DNA from: Ananas comosus
Taxonomy: Eukaryota; Streptophyta; Magnoliopsida; Poales; Bromeliaceae
DNA: 64,000 nucleotides
NCBI RefSeq assembly: GCF_001540865.1
Contig: NC_033637.1
Location: 6,880,422-6,944,421 of the forward strand
Direction: 5' to 3'
The notes below the pieces were generated by a model. The model had not been told where the DNA came from. It saw nothing but the letters and a program-made list of their open reading frames with translations, and did not search any database. Below, one piece after another: positions 24,701 to 34,779 of the stretch. Position 1 is the first letter of the stretch. Each line of letters begins with the position of its first letter. The translations under genes were made by a program, and so were the position numbers.

Positions 24701-27700
24701 GCTATCTCTTGGGGTTCTACCGTTCTGTGCAACCTTTGCTATTCTTTGGGCTGTTTTTCGACATGCTTCATGTGCTTGGATTGGTCAAGATATCCTTGTA
24801 AGACATATATTTCAGTTAATGTTTCCTTTTCTTCTTCTTTTTTGTGTCTTTCTATATGCAATTTTTTCCCCTAAAATTATAGTGCTTGTAATAGATGTAG
24901 TTGCAGTTGCTTCTATTTTTTATCCCTCAGTATACTCAGCTAGACTAATGTAGGCATACATAGCTTTTTGAAGATGCAGTGCTAAATATATATAGAAGGT
25001 ATACTATATGATAGAAGGGCAAAAGAGTCTACTCTCTTGGGTTCTATTGATGAAATTATATAGTACAAGAGATAAGTGTACTATAGTAACAATGCCTACT
25101 ATAGTAATAATACAATTGAAATTACATACCATATAATCCTATATTATACCATATAATCCTACTCTAAATATGTTGTAATATACAGTATCCTAACATAGCA
25201 TAAGATACTAAATATGTCATAACATCCCCCCCGGCAAGCTAAGCATCCGGTGGTCGGATGTGAAGATTTGAGCTGCAACACCAAAAAACAAGAGGGCGAC
25301 AAGGGCTTAGTGAAAATATCAACAAGTTGTTTATCAGAAGAGATATGCACCAAGTCCAAATCACCAGACTGGACTTTCTCACGCAGGAACTGATGATCAA
25401 GCTTAATATGCTTCGTCCGAGCATGGAGAACCGGATTAGCCGCAAGATAAGTCGTGCTGAGATTATCACAATAGATGCTGATGGAGCGCCATAAGAAAAT
25501 ACCAAGGTCACGAAGTAAACGTCGAATCCAAACAGTCTCAGCAAGCGTGTACGCTACAACACGATACTTCGCTTCAGAACTGGAGCGAGAAATGATGGGC
25601 TGTTTCTTAGCGGACCAGGAGATAAGATTGGCCCCGAGAAAGACGTAATAGCCAAAAGTAGAGTGATGTGTATCGGGACAACTAGCCCAATTAGCATCAG
25701 CAAAAGCCACAAGAGAAGGATTGACACAGCGAGAGAGTGGAATACCATAAGATAGTGTCCCTCGGATATAACGTAGAATACGCTTGACGGCTTGCATATG
25801 TGGTTCACGAGGCGTTTGCAAATACTGAGCAACAGAGTTGACAGCATATGAAATATCCGGTCTCGTGAAGGTGAGATAATGGAGAGCACCAACAAGCTAA
25901 TGATAGACATAGGGATCATCAAGAAGACATCCCTTATGAGACGAGAGGCGAGCTGCCGGAGAGAGAGGACTAGAAACAGGCTTACAATCAAGAAAGCCAT
26001 GGCGCTGAAGTAGTTGATACGCATATTTGTGCCGAGTTAGATGAAGACCAGAAGAAGACGGAGTAACCTCAATGCCCAAGAAATAATGGAGCGGCCTGAG
26101 ATCTTTCATAGCAAATTCACGTTGTAAGGTGACAATGAGAGCCTCTTAAAAAAAGGAGCTGCCAGTGGTAATAATATCATCAACGTATAAAAAAAGAACG
26201 AAAGTGCCAAAAGAGGAATTAGAAACAAATATCAAGGGATCTGCGGTACTGCCGACAAAATTAATTTCAGAAAGAAATGAAGTGAACCACTGAAACCAAG
26301 CCCAAGAAGCCTGCTTAAGACTATAGATTGCCTTGCGGAGACGACAAACGTGATGAGAAAGAGAGGGGTCCGCAAAGCTGAGTGGTTGTGTCATATAAAC
26401 TTCTTCAAAGAGAGTTTCATGAAGAAACGCATTCTTTACATCAAGTTGTTGAAGAGACCAACCAGAGGAGAGAGCCACGGAGAGAACAGTACGAATAGTG
26501 GTCGCCTTGACAACAGGAGAAAAAGTCTCATCGAAATCAATACCTCGTTGTTGTTTGTAAACCCTGAGCAACAAGCCAAGCCTTGAGACGCTTAAGAGAA
26601 CCATCCGCCTTCTGCTTTACTTTGTATACCCACTTACAGCTAATGAGATTAATGGAAGTAGCATTAGTCAGTAAGGCATCAAATTCTTCAGTCATAACAG
26701 CACGCCAACCGGCATCCTGAAAAGCCTCATGAAAAAAGGTAGGCTCAGTAGGAAGAGTAGAATGGGTAGAAGCGAGTAAGGAAGTAGACCCTGTGGAATC
26801 CTTAGTCGTAGAGTGAGTGAGCATAGAATGGGTTCGGGCAGGTAGTGGAGCCACAAAAGATGAAGGAGAGGAGACAATAGGAGGCTGAGGAGGTGGATGA
26901 TCAGAGGAGGTAGGTGGCACATCAGTAGTGGATGGAGAATAAGCAACAGGCTGGCTGCATGGCGTCTGGTATAGATTCAGAGTTCAGATGGACCGATAAT
27001 TTTAAAGTAGAATTCGAGACAATTTTATTATTTTTAAGGAATGTAGAAAGAACAGAAAAACTAGGGTGACCTAACCGTCTATGCCAAATATTACTATTAA
27101 TCGTAGATGCAACCAGTGCTAGCTGTTGCTTATTTCCGACACTTGCAACTTTAGAAGAGAGTGGATAGAGTGATGTTTCCGAACTAGGGCATCGAAGGAG
27201 CTCCATCTCGGTTTCCTTGTCCTTCACAGAAAAACCAGAAGAGTCAAACTCAAAAAAGGAATTATTATCATGACAGAACTGGCGTATGGAAAGTTAAGTT
27301 TTCTTAATAGAAGGAACAACAAGAACATTTTTAAGAGCAAAGAATTTAGAGGAGGAATGCAATTGAGTTTCACCTGTTTGAGTAATATTAAGTAAATTTT
27401 CATTACTAACAAGAATTTTTTTATGCCCGTTATAAGGTTTAGAGGTTGAGAGAATAGCAGAAGTTGCAGTCATGTGATTAGATGCTCCGGTGTCAGGATA
27501 CCACACTTTCTTACCTGGTTCATGAAGGTTCATAGCAACAAAGGATTGATGAAGATCATCTGCAACAAAGGAATGATTGAAGTGTTGTCTGTATCGAAAA
27601 GCAGAATGATTAAACTTGCCGTAGATCTGACATTATGTGCCAGACTTTGGAATGTAAGGTTGATGGGTCGGAGTATAGGGTTGTTGAGAATTATTAGGTT

Positions 27701-30700
27701 GAGAATGCGAATAAGCTCCAGGAGATCCACAACCAGGATATGAGTTGAATCTACCGCGCTGTCCCCGACCATCGCGATATCTACCTCCACGACCTCCATG
27801 GCTTCCGCGTCCACAATTTGCATAAAGAGCTTCACCATCGATAGTGGGAGTGGCTGGTGATGTTGTCAAACTAGTACGACATTGAACTTCAGTTTCCTTT
27901 TGCATTAGAAGTGGATGAAGTTGTTCAAAAGTGGGCTTATGTCGATGTGTATTAAGGGCATTGACAAAATCCCTGTATTCTTCCGGCAGCCCGAGAAGAA
28001 CTATTGTGACCAAGTTATGGTCTGACTCAGTTTCACCAATCGCTTGTAGAGCATCACCAATCGATTTAATCTTTTGCATGTAATCGCTCATGTTTATTGA
28101 ACCTTTCTTGATGCTTCGCAATTCGGACTTCAAAGAGAGCCGTGGAAGCAGTTTTATTAAGAAAATATGCTTCAATAATTTTTCAAGCATCATATGCAGT
28201 TTTAGGAGAACTAAAAACGACCATCTATAATATGCTATGAGAAATGGTGGCATTAATCCACGAGAGTATAGTGGTGTCTTCTTTTTTCCAATTTTGATAA
28301 TCCGGGTTTGCACTTGTTTTCTTATCAGAAGTTTTAATAGTTTGAGGCGGTATAGTACCAGTTCCGTTCACATGCGAAGTAACACCAAAACTCTCCAAAA
28401 CATTAAGAAAATTTTGTTTCCACACCAGATGTGGAATCCGTAAGTGGTATGAGAGTTTTGATGTTAACTACTGGCAGGTTTGAAGAGGAAGACATGTTAC
28501 CACCAAGAGAAAAAAAAAAGATCCACCAGGAGAGACAAATCTGAAAAATAGACCAAGTAATCACAGATCTAGAGGAAAGAGGAAAAGTGAGTCAGAGTTG
28601 AACCTGAGAAGAATCGAGCGGTACTTGAGATCAACCGGGTGACACCAGCAAGCGGCACCAAGAGATAAGAAGAAATCAGTGATACCAAGGATGACTCGGG
28701 CAACACCAGTGGCAACAGGGATGCACCGAGCGGCACTAGAGAGAACCAGCGGCAACAGGGATGCACCGAGTGGCACCAGAGATGAGTTGAGCGGCACCAA
28801 CACAACAAGAAGAGATCGACGATGGCACCAATTAAGGCAACACACCAAAGATGAGCCGAGCGGCACCAACACAGCAAGAATAAGAATAACAAGAAAAACA
28901 CCTATAGAGAAGGTGTGATTTGTGGTGGAAGGTGGTTATATATCAATATCTCCGGATTAAGGTTTGTGGCTCTGATACCATGATAGAAGGGCAAAAGAGC
29001 ATACTCTCTTGGGTTCTATTGATTAAATTATATAGTACAAGAGATAAGTCTACTGTGGTAACAATGCCTACTATAGAAATAATACAATTAAGATTACATA
29101 CCATATAATCCTATATCATACCATATAAACCTACTCTAAATATGTTGTAATATACAGTATCCTAACATAGCACAAGATACTAAATATGTCGAACACTATA
29201 GCAATATCTATTTACATATTTAACAGATATCTCCAGTGCAATATAAAAATTCCACGTGGTTATAATTTCTGGAAGCTTATATGACTTTGCAAGAGTTAGG
29301 AACTCAGGATCTTCTCAAACACAAGTCATATTGTGAGTGGGTGTATAGAACTATGACACCCAAATAGCCAAATGATTGGTTAAGTTTTAAACGGAATTTA
29401 AAAGTATACCTTCTTTGTTTTCCAAGAAGTGATTATATATCAAGATGATATGCAAATGTTAAATGATAGAGATATTGCACTGATGAAGCACTGTCTTGAC
29501 GAACAACATAACGGAGTCTCAAGACAAGAATTTCCGATGAGGGCTTCTGTAGCAGAGTAGTTCATGAAACAATTGTCCATTATATATATATGATTTGCAT
29601 AGAGAAGTAAGATCAAATGTCCCGGTACAAAGTGCAGATTAGGAGGCCAAATGCATACTAAAGCTTTAGTATATTTTGTTTTACACTTTTTTTTGTTCTT
29701 TTTGAAATTGAACTAGAATGATGGGTTTTCGGTAAGAAATTCAAACTGATAAGATGGGCGAACTACATATGATGAATTTAAAGTTCCCTTACTTAAGTGG
29801 TCTTGTAGAGCATGATTGTTATGCTGTTCTTCAGGGATATCTGATAACTTGGGCAAAGAACAGATCAGGGGACCTAAAGATAATTATCATTCAATCGATG
29901 CTAGATATACACAGTATTATTTGTTGGATTGTTGAAATCTCATCGTTCTTAAGCTAGTTCGACATTCTTTTAATTAAACCCATTTGTGGATCCATTCAAC
30001 ATGTGTGTTCCATTCACTCTCTTCTTATATATGCTGTTTTTTACACTGCCAGGGTATCTGTTTGATGATAACTGTTCTGCAAATGGCTCGGTTACCAAAT
30101 ATCAAGGTACCTCTTTTCTCAGTTCTCATTTCCTGGCTACAGCATCTATGCTGTAATCATAAGCTGACATAATTCATACTGCTCGACTGTCACATTCTTT
30201 TACAGGTTGCATCAGCTCTTCTTAGCTGTGCGTTTGTCTATGACATATTCTGGGTGTTTATCTCACCCCTTATATTCCACGAAAGTGTTATGATTGCTGT
30301 GAGTTTTCTTATCACATCTTATGGTCCAGTGTTAGATTTTCATTTAAGTGAATATGCATTTTGGCACCATGAGGGGTTCAAATTTGTTATGTTGCTTCAG
30401 TGTAATCTCAAGAATGTTTGTGAAATGTTGTCAGAAGATGTTTATACTAGCCACGCTACTGGTTGTTTCCATTTGATTGATATGCTTGATTGAATTTTCC
30501 ATCCTGTTACTTTAATGTTGTCTTCTAAATTGTTCTTTATCTCTTTATTCAATAAATTAGCACAAACTGCTAAACATACTGATAAAGTTTTATCCCTCTG
30601 TGATGCCTCTTTATTCATCCTATCAATATTACGAAAGCCGGAGTATAGAAAGTTGTTTCTTTGAGGAACTTCTTGATGGATTTCATGGTTATTAAGTCTG

Positions 30701-33700
30701 TTTATACCTCATAGTTATTGCTGTCTTCTGTAAGCTTTAGAGCTTGCTTGGCCCAAGCAACTGCACGTCACAACCCCTGATGACGCTAGCACGAGCAGTT
30801 TGGCAGCGCACAGACTTGCATGTTCTGATGCGTCATACAAGTCCCTCTATGAATACTCGGAAGACCCAAGGCAGAGTAAAGAAATTCTTAACCTGGCACC
30901 ATAGTTAATTTATTTTTAATGAGCCCTTCTCGAGTGGTTCTTTCATTTTGCTTGGGGAACAAATACAATCGAGTTTCTTTTTTGGCTATGAAGACGTGTA
31001 AGCTTTCTACATTCTGAATGATCATCAGGCATATGGTTTTGTTTATATTCACCCAAAAGGCCCTTCTCTGTAATATTTTGTTCTCTATCTGTAATTAGGA
31101 TTGTTTGCATTGGTTTATGTGGTGCCTACTTAAAAACGTATTGTAAATGCATCCATGATTGATTAGGAAACTATCTATCCTTAATTTGTTTATGATAATT
31201 TTTTCAGTATGTATTATGACTTACATGCTTTGTCCTTTTTTACCTGAATTTCTGCCCAGTAAAAGCACTCTCAGAATTTTGACTATAAAGTTTATGAATT
31301 TTTTCTTGTACTTTGTGTGGTTGATTTGCCTGAATTTCTTCTTAGGTTGCTAGTGGTACTAACAGTGGTGGAGAAGCAATTCCCATGCTTTTAAGGGTAC
31401 CTCGCTTTTTTGATCCATGGGGTGGCTATGATATGATTGGCTTTGGGGACATTCTTTTTCCTGGATTGCTTGTTGCATTTAGTTACAGGTATTTTTATAG
31501 AATTTCACTTGTTGCAAAAAAATGATTTAGTGGTTTCTTTATGGTTTTAGTAAGCTTACAGTAATTTTCTTGCTAGTATAGGCAAAACAATTATAGTAAT
31601 TAGAAAGCTTAAAATATGGAACGTACCTGAACTATGACACATTTTGAAAATACTACCTGACCTTTAAAAGTTTTGATTTTGCTACCTAACCTTCTAAATT
31701 CATTTGATTTTAATTGTTTGATGACCGTTTTGTTGCAGGATTTAGATGCACCATTTATTACAGCGAGCTTGATTTGATATGTCACATGATATATGTGACT
31801 CATCTTCGTTAAAGCCAGCAGTGCACCCAAATTTTGTAACAGAAGAACCATGGAATGGTTCAAAATTGAACAAATAAAAATGTTAGGTACCAAAATCAAA
31901 ATGTTCAAAGGTTGGGTACCCTTTTCAAAATGGACCAAAGTTTAAGTAGGTTATACATTTACCTTCATTAGAAAAGAACCATGCATCTCAAGAAATTCCT
32001 CAAAACAGAGAATAGTTTTATTTTGTATTTTTTTTCTCTATTAGTAGTATGCTATGTTACATGAACGTCATTATGGTATTATTGTTGTCTTAACTATTGA
32101 TAGCTTTTAAGATAACTGACCGGACCCTCTTCTAAGACTAGACTCCCCAAGTTGTTCCGGTTTTGTATATCCAAATTTGAACCATGCTAATAAATTTCTC
32201 TTGTTCAGCAATATAAAAGCTTACAGATATTTGTTTCGCACAGTGTTTCACTTTAATACTCATTGATCACAAAACATGGTGGGGAGAAAAGCTTATAGAT
32301 ATTTGTTTTGTGCAGTGTTCGACTTTAATATTCATTTATCATGAATAATACAAATTACAACAGTTTTGCATGTTTTACTATCAACTTCTGAAGTTCGCAT
32401 TATATTTTTTCTGTCTTATTTTGTCCTCACACAAGTAGCCTCTAGTATGTGTGAACTTGCTAATAGGTGTCTAAAGATAATTTTGAAATCTTTATGCATT
32501 TCTTTCTATTTTATATTTATTTTTCTTTTATTAATTTTTCTTGCTCCTCCATTTCATTCCCATGTAGGTACTACCTTTGTCTATTTTATGATTTATCAGT
32601 CTGTAGAATTTTGATATACCACATATTCCTTCTAGTGGCGGTTTTTGGATAATTGACAAATTCTTAGTGGGTAGAATAACTCACTAAGTGATCGATCAAT
32701 AAATTTATATTTTCACTTTCCTCACAGCTTTTGCATTTTGCACGGTTTCCTTATTTATATATGCCTAAAACTATGCAAGAATCTGTTACAATCCATTTTT
32801 CCGTCATACTCTTCCACCTTGTTCAGATTCTACTTATCTCATCTATTTCATTTTGTCAAGATTTTTGTTGTAATATTAGAATTAAAAGTTAGAATATCGG
32901 TCCCTAAAATTTCCAGATTTTGATAGTCCTCGAAGTGATTTGTGATGTTTTAATTGTGACATCAGGTTAGGCTAGGAGAACAAAGATATACATGCTGGCA
33001 GGTGCCATTTCTGATTTAGTTATATTGTCAACATAAGAGTTTACTGGTCTGCCTTTGGTTGCTTCTGATCCCTTTTCAGGCTTTTCCTATGGCCAGAAGT
33101 CAGATTTTAATCATAAGATGTTACGACTTGCATAGCGACCTACTGTCGGTCAGTCGACAATTTAAATTTTAACTATTGGCTGTCTTGGTACAATGTCATT
33201 GCAGATATGATAGATCAAACAAGAAAGGCATCATGAATGGCTACTTTCTATGGCTAACGGTTGGCTATGGATTCGGTAGGTTTTTGATATCAGATTCTTT
33301 TTCTAAGGAGAAAAGGCTTCCTCTCACATGATTTGTATCTTACTAGTGCTAGTATTTATTAGAGCTTCCGTTGTTTTTTTTTTGTTTTTGTTTTGCAGGT
33401 CTTTTCCTCACATATCTTGCTTTATTTCTGATGGATGGTCATGGTCAACCTGCCTTGCTCTACCTTGTTCCATGTACATTAGGTAACAAGCTCAGTTTCC
33501 TGGTATTTTCTCACAGAAACTAAGGTCTTGTTTGGTATTATTCCTTTTCTTATTCTTTTAAATAAAAATTTAATATGAAAAGCATAGGGGAGCAAATGGT
33601 GGATTGCTTACAGTCTTTGGACCCAAGGTGTTTGTTTGGTAACAGAACAAAAACTTGAATTTTTTTTTTGTTTCTATTACTTTTTATTGCTTTGATTTTT

Positions 33701-34130
33701 CAAAGAAGTTGCTATCTCTTACACAGTCGCGGGTGCATTGCAAGCTAACAGTAGAAAAATTTATCTCTTACACATAAATTATATAGAATTTATGTGTGAA
33801 TAACAACAACAACAACAACAAAAAAAGAAAAAAGAAAAAAAGAAGCAAAGATGCCAAACAAGTCTTAAGCATTTATATAATTTATTATGTGTGAATAACA
33901 ACAACAACAACAACAACAAAAAAAGAAAAAAGAAAAAAAGAAGCAAAGATGCCAAACAAGTCTTAAGCATTTTTTTTTCCTGTTTGTTGATTTTTTTATG
34001 TTGCTTTTCTAACTTAGAGATTTGCTTATCAGGGCTTATAATCATACTGGGTTGGATGAGAGGAGAGCTAAATGACCTGTGGCACTATGGGAGAAGTCGA
34101 CAAGATGTCGATCCAGCTAATGACATTTAA
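13551..34130 (+). CDS. SPPL: Signal peptide peptidase-like intramembrane aspartyl protease (14 exons)
   Basis: Exons: 13551-13745, 17327-17485, 17662-17773, 17920-18042, 22763-22920, 23811-23993, 24265-24299, 24641-24797, 30053-30106, 30206-30298, 31346-31488, 33205-33275, 33399-33482, 34033-34130. All introns are GT-AG, and the joined frame is open for 1,665 nt (554 residues). The protein has a signal peptide at about 20-42, a PA domain at about 66-196 ([14 protein letters not shown]), then about nine membrane segments. The catalytic motifs are VYD (Asp405), GFGD (Asp458) and QPAL (511-514). This is the GxGD aspartyl protease family, which cleaves type II membrane stubs. Size and the PA domain fit plant SPPL2/3/4/5-like members of the endomembrane system; the exact paralogue is not settled. 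Start chosen because a TATA box lies between it and the next upstream in-frame ATG. Confidence 0.93.
13787..14310. repeat. Diverged tandem duplication in SPPL intron 1, unit about 206 bp
   Basis: TTAGGGCTCTTAAATTGTTC near 13,793 reappears as TTAGGGTTCTTAAATCGCTC near 13,999, and TTAAACTCTTTCTAAGTTTG as TTAAGCCCTTTCCGAGTTTG. A partial third copy (GATTTGTCAAGATTTTGAT) follows the hairpin at 14,250. Confidence 0.65.
14174..14250. repeat. Perfect 32-bp inverted repeat with 13-nt loop in intron 1
   Basis: The arm at 14,174-14,205 (beginning AAGAAACTGTGTAGTG) is exactly inverted at 14,219-14,250 (ending CACTACACAGTTTCTT). The loop is 14,206-14,218. No mismatch was seen in 32 bp, while the surrounding intron repeats are diverged, so the foldback looks recent. 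Confidence 0.92.
14854..14917. repeat. 32-bp exact tandem duplication in intron 1
   Basis: Two copies of a 32-bp unit containing CACTACCTAGTAGATAG start at 14,854 and 14,886. Confidence 0.9.
15024..15693. mobile_element. Possible transposon with inverted ends in intron 1
   Basis: GATTCGGACTTAAA near the left end is matched inverted near the right end (TTTAAGTCCGATAAAGCC). The inside is unlike the flanks. Termini and target duplication are not clear. Confidence 0.35.
15789..15833. repeat. Poly(T) run of 45
   Basis: An uninterrupted T run in intron 1. It could be the tail of a minus-strand retroposon, but no body was recognised beside it. Confidence 0.9.
16055..16590. repeat. Clustered AGCGGCCGCT / CATAGCG motifs in intron 1
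   Basis: From 16,060 to 16,230 the word AGCGGCCGCT and close variants recur with CATAGCGG. From 16,470 to 16,590 the same theme recurs in a decayed form (CCCACTATGGGTTCATAGCG, CCCGCTATGGGTTCATAGTG). About 240 bp of AT-rich DNA separates them. They may be the subterminal repeats of one transposon. Confidence 0.55.
17327..17485 (+). CDS. SPPL: SPPL exon 2: start of PA domain
   Basis: 53 codons, phase 0 at both ends. It contains the NGTES glycosylation sequon and the LANPFDCC motif typical of plant SPPL luminal domains. Confidence 0.92.
17662..17773 (+). CDS. SPPL: SPPL exon 3: PA domain core
   Basis: Residues 119-155 plus the first base of the next codon. It carries [18 protein letters not shown], the protease-associated domain signature. 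Confidence 0.93.
17920..18042 (+). CDS. SPPL: SPPL exon 4: end of PA domain
   Basis: Reads [11 protein letters not shown] ... [13 protein letters not shown], the last PA strand and helix, with an NVT sequon. It ends phase 1 before a 4.7-kb intron full of transposons. Confidence 0.92.
18188..19595 (-). mobile_element. Truncated gypsy-type LTR in SPPL intron 4 (LTR B)
   Basis: The left edge TGTGCACCCCGA corresponds to the TGTCACGCCCC end of other minus-strand LTRs. It keeps the CAGTGGAAGCTC block with adjacent AGTTCCC, and CGGCCGTAGGAGCTCCG near 19,395 matches CGGCCGTAGGAACTCCG of LTR A near 7,192. The 5' half, including the palindrome zone, is missing. The rest of the intron from 19,600 to 20,130 shows nothing clear. 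Confidence 0.6.
20133..20211. repeat. (TC)n-(TA)n compound microsatellite
   Basis: About 18 TC units pass directly into about 21 TA units, abutting the left end of a MITE. Confidence 0.92.
20214..21128. mobile_element. MITE in intron 4, about 915 bp
   Basis: The left end GGTAATTTCACCAGTACCCC is matched inverted by GAAATTTTACC at the right end, with further inverted similarity (CATGCATACCC against GGGCATGTATG). Both flanks are TA microsatellite, so a target duplication cannot be read. Confidence 0.65.
21162..21711. mobile_element. Foldback MITE with arms of about 190 bp, intron 4
   Basis: The left arm (21,162-21,357) and right arm (21,528-21,711) are inverted copies with few mismatches. Shared words include ACTATGCTTCTGGAAG, GATCGGCTCCGTTAAACTTG and CGAAGGGGCTCAAAATCAA. 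About 170 bp form the loop. It is flanked by (TA)n and (CA)n, which hide any target duplication. Transcribed with the intron it would form a long hairpin. Confidence 0.85.
21711..21772. repeat. (CA)n-(TA)n microsatellite
   Basis: About 13 CA units followed by TA units, abutting the foldback MITE. The remaining intron 4 to 22,762 is unique-looking and non-coding. Confidence 0.9.
22763..22920 (+). CDS. SPPL: SPPL exon 5: first membrane segment
   Basis: Residues 197-249. [11 protein letters not shown] leads into a membrane segment ([19 protein letters not shown]) and a charged loop. Confidence 0.93.
23811..23993 (+). CDS. SPPL: SPPL exon 6: membrane segments 2 and 3
   Basis: 61 codons. Two hydrophobic stretches with [11 protein letters not shown] and the conserved LFCIGGTE. 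Confidence 0.93.
24265..24299 (+). CDS. SPPL: SPPL exon 7: 35-nt microexon
   Basis: Encodes [11 protein letters not shown] and ends in phase 2. It is required to keep the frame and completes the IGG-E-GMH signature with exon 6. Confidence 0.92.
24330..24574. mobile_element. Probable hAT-like MITE in intron 7
   Basis: The left end GGTCCTGTTTGATTCAGCTGG is mirrored by CTAGGCCAAGCAGGCAC at the right end. Inside, AGCTTCT words recur in both orientations. No convincing 8-bp duplication was found. Confidence 0.45.
24641..24797 (+). CDS. SPPL: SPPL exon 8: membrane segment 4
   Basis: [18 protein letters not shown] and AWIGQDIL are conserved SPPL motifs. It ends in phase 0 before the intron that holds the copia insertion. 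Confidence 0.93.
25009..25224 (-). mobile_element. 3' LTR of intron 8 copia
   Basis: 216 bp; minus-strand start TGTTATGACAT directly after the purine tract, end at TGATAG on the + strand. Confidence 0.93.
25225..25237 (-). other. Polypurine tract of intron 8 copia
   Basis: On the minus strand GCCGGGGGGGA precedes the 3' LTR. Confidence 0.8.
25240..26946 (-). pseudogene. Copia reverse transcriptase and RNase H (frameshifted)
   Basis: Reading leftwards: a proline-rich linker, [17 protein letters not shown], a frameshift near 26,560, [23 protein letters not shown] and YSLKQAS. The catalytic LYVDD box is intact at about 26,176-26,187. A stop at 26,146 is followed by [15 protein letters not shown], a second stop near 25,897, then [11 protein letters not shown] and an RNase H with [11 protein letters not shown] and DIFTKPLS near 25,310. 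The motifs are well kept; a few indels and stops kill it. Confidence 0.85.
26950..27560 (-). pseudogene. Copia protease and GAG-pre-integrase; integrase core absent
   Basis: The protease active site [12 protein letters not shown] is intact near 27,495. [17 protein letters not shown], the GAG-pre-integrase motif, lies near 27,075. Within about 100 bp the frame passes into the proline-rich region that normally follows integrase. The whole D,D-35-E catalytic core is therefore deleted, and the junction is near 26,950-27,000. Confidence 0.75.
27600..28495 (-). pseudogene. Copia gag remnant
   Basis: A start codon at 28,495 is followed by a frame change. Then come [18 protein letters not shown] and a UBN2-type gag stretch ([32 protein letters not shown]), ending in a Gly/Arg-rich nucleic-acid binding tail ([20 protein letters not shown]) near 27,790. 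Confidence 0.75.
28968..28980 (-). other. Primer-binding site of intron 8 copia
   Basis: Minus-strand TGGTATCAGAGCC directly abuts the 5' LTR, the tRNA-Met type PBS. Confidence 0.85.
28981..29195 (-). mobile_element. 5' LTR of intron 8 copia
   Basis: 215 bp, about 94% identical by eye to the 3' LTR. The 28,560-28,900 segment inside it, between LTR and gag, is a leader with several GCGGCACCA repeats. Confidence 0.93.
30053..30106 (+). CDS. SPPL: SPPL exon 9: membrane segment 5
   Basis: 18 codons ([18 protein letters not shown]). LPNIKV is highly conserved in signal peptide peptidases. GQDIL from exon 8 joins it in frame as GQDILGI. Confidence 0.93.
30206..30298 (+). CDS. SPPL: SPPL exon 10: catalytic YD motif
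   Basis: [18 protein letters not shown] contains the first catalytic aspartate (Asp405), followed by the conserved ISP and the ESVM end. Confidence 0.95.
31346..31488 (+). CDS. SPPL: SPPL exon 11: catalytic GxGD motif
   Basis: Contains the [14 protein letters not shown] loop and [12 protein letters not shown] with the second catalytic aspartate (Asp458). Confidence 0.95.
31608..31966. mobile_element. Mutator-type MITE in intron 11, 359 bp
   Basis: The ends are inverted over about 75 bp with mismatches (CATTTTGAAAATACTACCTGACC against GGTTGGGTACCCTTTTC). Flanks are ATTAGAAAG and ATTAGAAAA, an 8-of-9 match consistent with a 9-bp duplication. Confidence 0.6.
33205..33275 (+). CDS. SPPL: SPPL exon 12: membrane segment 8
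   Basis: Completes the split codon to give [11 protein letters not shown], then [12 protein letters not shown]. The FLW...GYG pattern is conserved. Confidence 0.93.
33399..33482 (+). CDS. SPPL: SPPL exon 13: PAL motif
   Basis: Encodes [27 protein letters not shown]. The QPAL motif lines the active site in this family. Confidence 0.95.
33791..33980. repeat. 95-bp tandem duplication in intron 13
   Basis: Two nearly identical units start at 33,791 and 33,886. Each has (AAC)n, an A-rich stretch and GATGCCAAACAAGTCTTAAGC. It ends about 50 bp before the exon 14 acceptor and lengthens the intron without touching the splice site. Confidence 0.92.
34033..34130 (+). CDS. SPPL: SPPL exon 14: C-terminus
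   Basis: [16 protein letters not shown] followed by a short hydrophilic tail and TAA at 34,128-34,130. GE-L-LW is the family's usual C-terminal motif. Confidence 0.93.
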
Positions 34131-34710
34131 CCCATAAAGGTCAAGCTTTGTTATAGATAAATTCGCGGCCCGCAAAATCTCAATTGGGGCCTGTAAATCG
34201 TAGACCTTCTGAGATGTGGAAGATCCTTACAAGCTCAAGCAACTGCCGGCGACATCAAGCACCCAGTAAGTTGGGATACGATCTTCTTTGACAAATTGTA
34301 AGGTTATGTTGCTACTACACAAGGACAGAATTTGCGGTCTTTGTTTTGATATCCTTCTGTATTAACTTTGATACTTGACTTCTAATTAGCAATCAAGCAG
34401 AAGTTGTATTCTCTACAAGGTTGTATTTATTTGCATCAACGGGAATACGTTTTCTGGGTAAATTTAACCATATCTTCATGATAATGCAGTAGTCTTCATA
34501 AAATTCGAGTCTCAATTCGCTGTGATACATGGTGTGATTTCACAGTAACTAATAGTAATCAGAAATTTCCTGCTAAATTTAAACCTATCCTTTTGTGATA
34601 ATGCAATGAACTTCATAAAATGCACTGTGATTCGTACTTGGCTTCATATTGACAATTTGTAATCCATTGTTTCTGTGTATCCATCCATTTGAAGAAGTTT
34701 GCGGAATTAT
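34131..34710 (+). other. SPPL 3' untranslated and downstream region
   Basis: AT-rich sequence after the stop codon, with T-rich and TTTGTATT-type stretches but no clear AATAAA, so the poly(A) site cannot be placed. AATTTAACC-TATC-T-ATGATAATGCA occurs twice (near 34,460 and 34,576), a diverged 115-bp duplication. Confidence 0.4.
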
Positions 34711-34720
34711 TGTACCTGTT

Positions 34721-34779
34721 TCTTTTTTTCTTTTTTCTTTTTTCTTTTTTCTTTTTTCTTTTTTCTTTTTTTGTTTTTT
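34721..34779. repeat. (CTTTTTT)n microsatellite
   Basis: About seven units of C plus six or seven T. Confidence 0.9.

Larger units (their letters stand above)
25009..29195 (-). mobile_element. Complete copia retrotransposon inserted in SPPL intron 8, antisense
   Basis: Two LTRs (216 and 215 bp) bound it, and perfect 5-bp duplications CTATA flank it (25,004-25,008 and 29,196-29,200). The PBS and polypurine tract are in place on the minus strand. The LTRs differ at about 13 positions by eye, so the insertion is not recent. The internal region keeps gag, protease, RT and RNase H with frameshifts, but the integrase core is missing, so it could not move on its own. Confidence 0.95.

Noticed and set aside
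28561..28918. Overlapping frames on both strands beside the intron 8 LTR
   Set aside because: They fall in the untranslated leader of the copia element with GCGGCACCA repeats.
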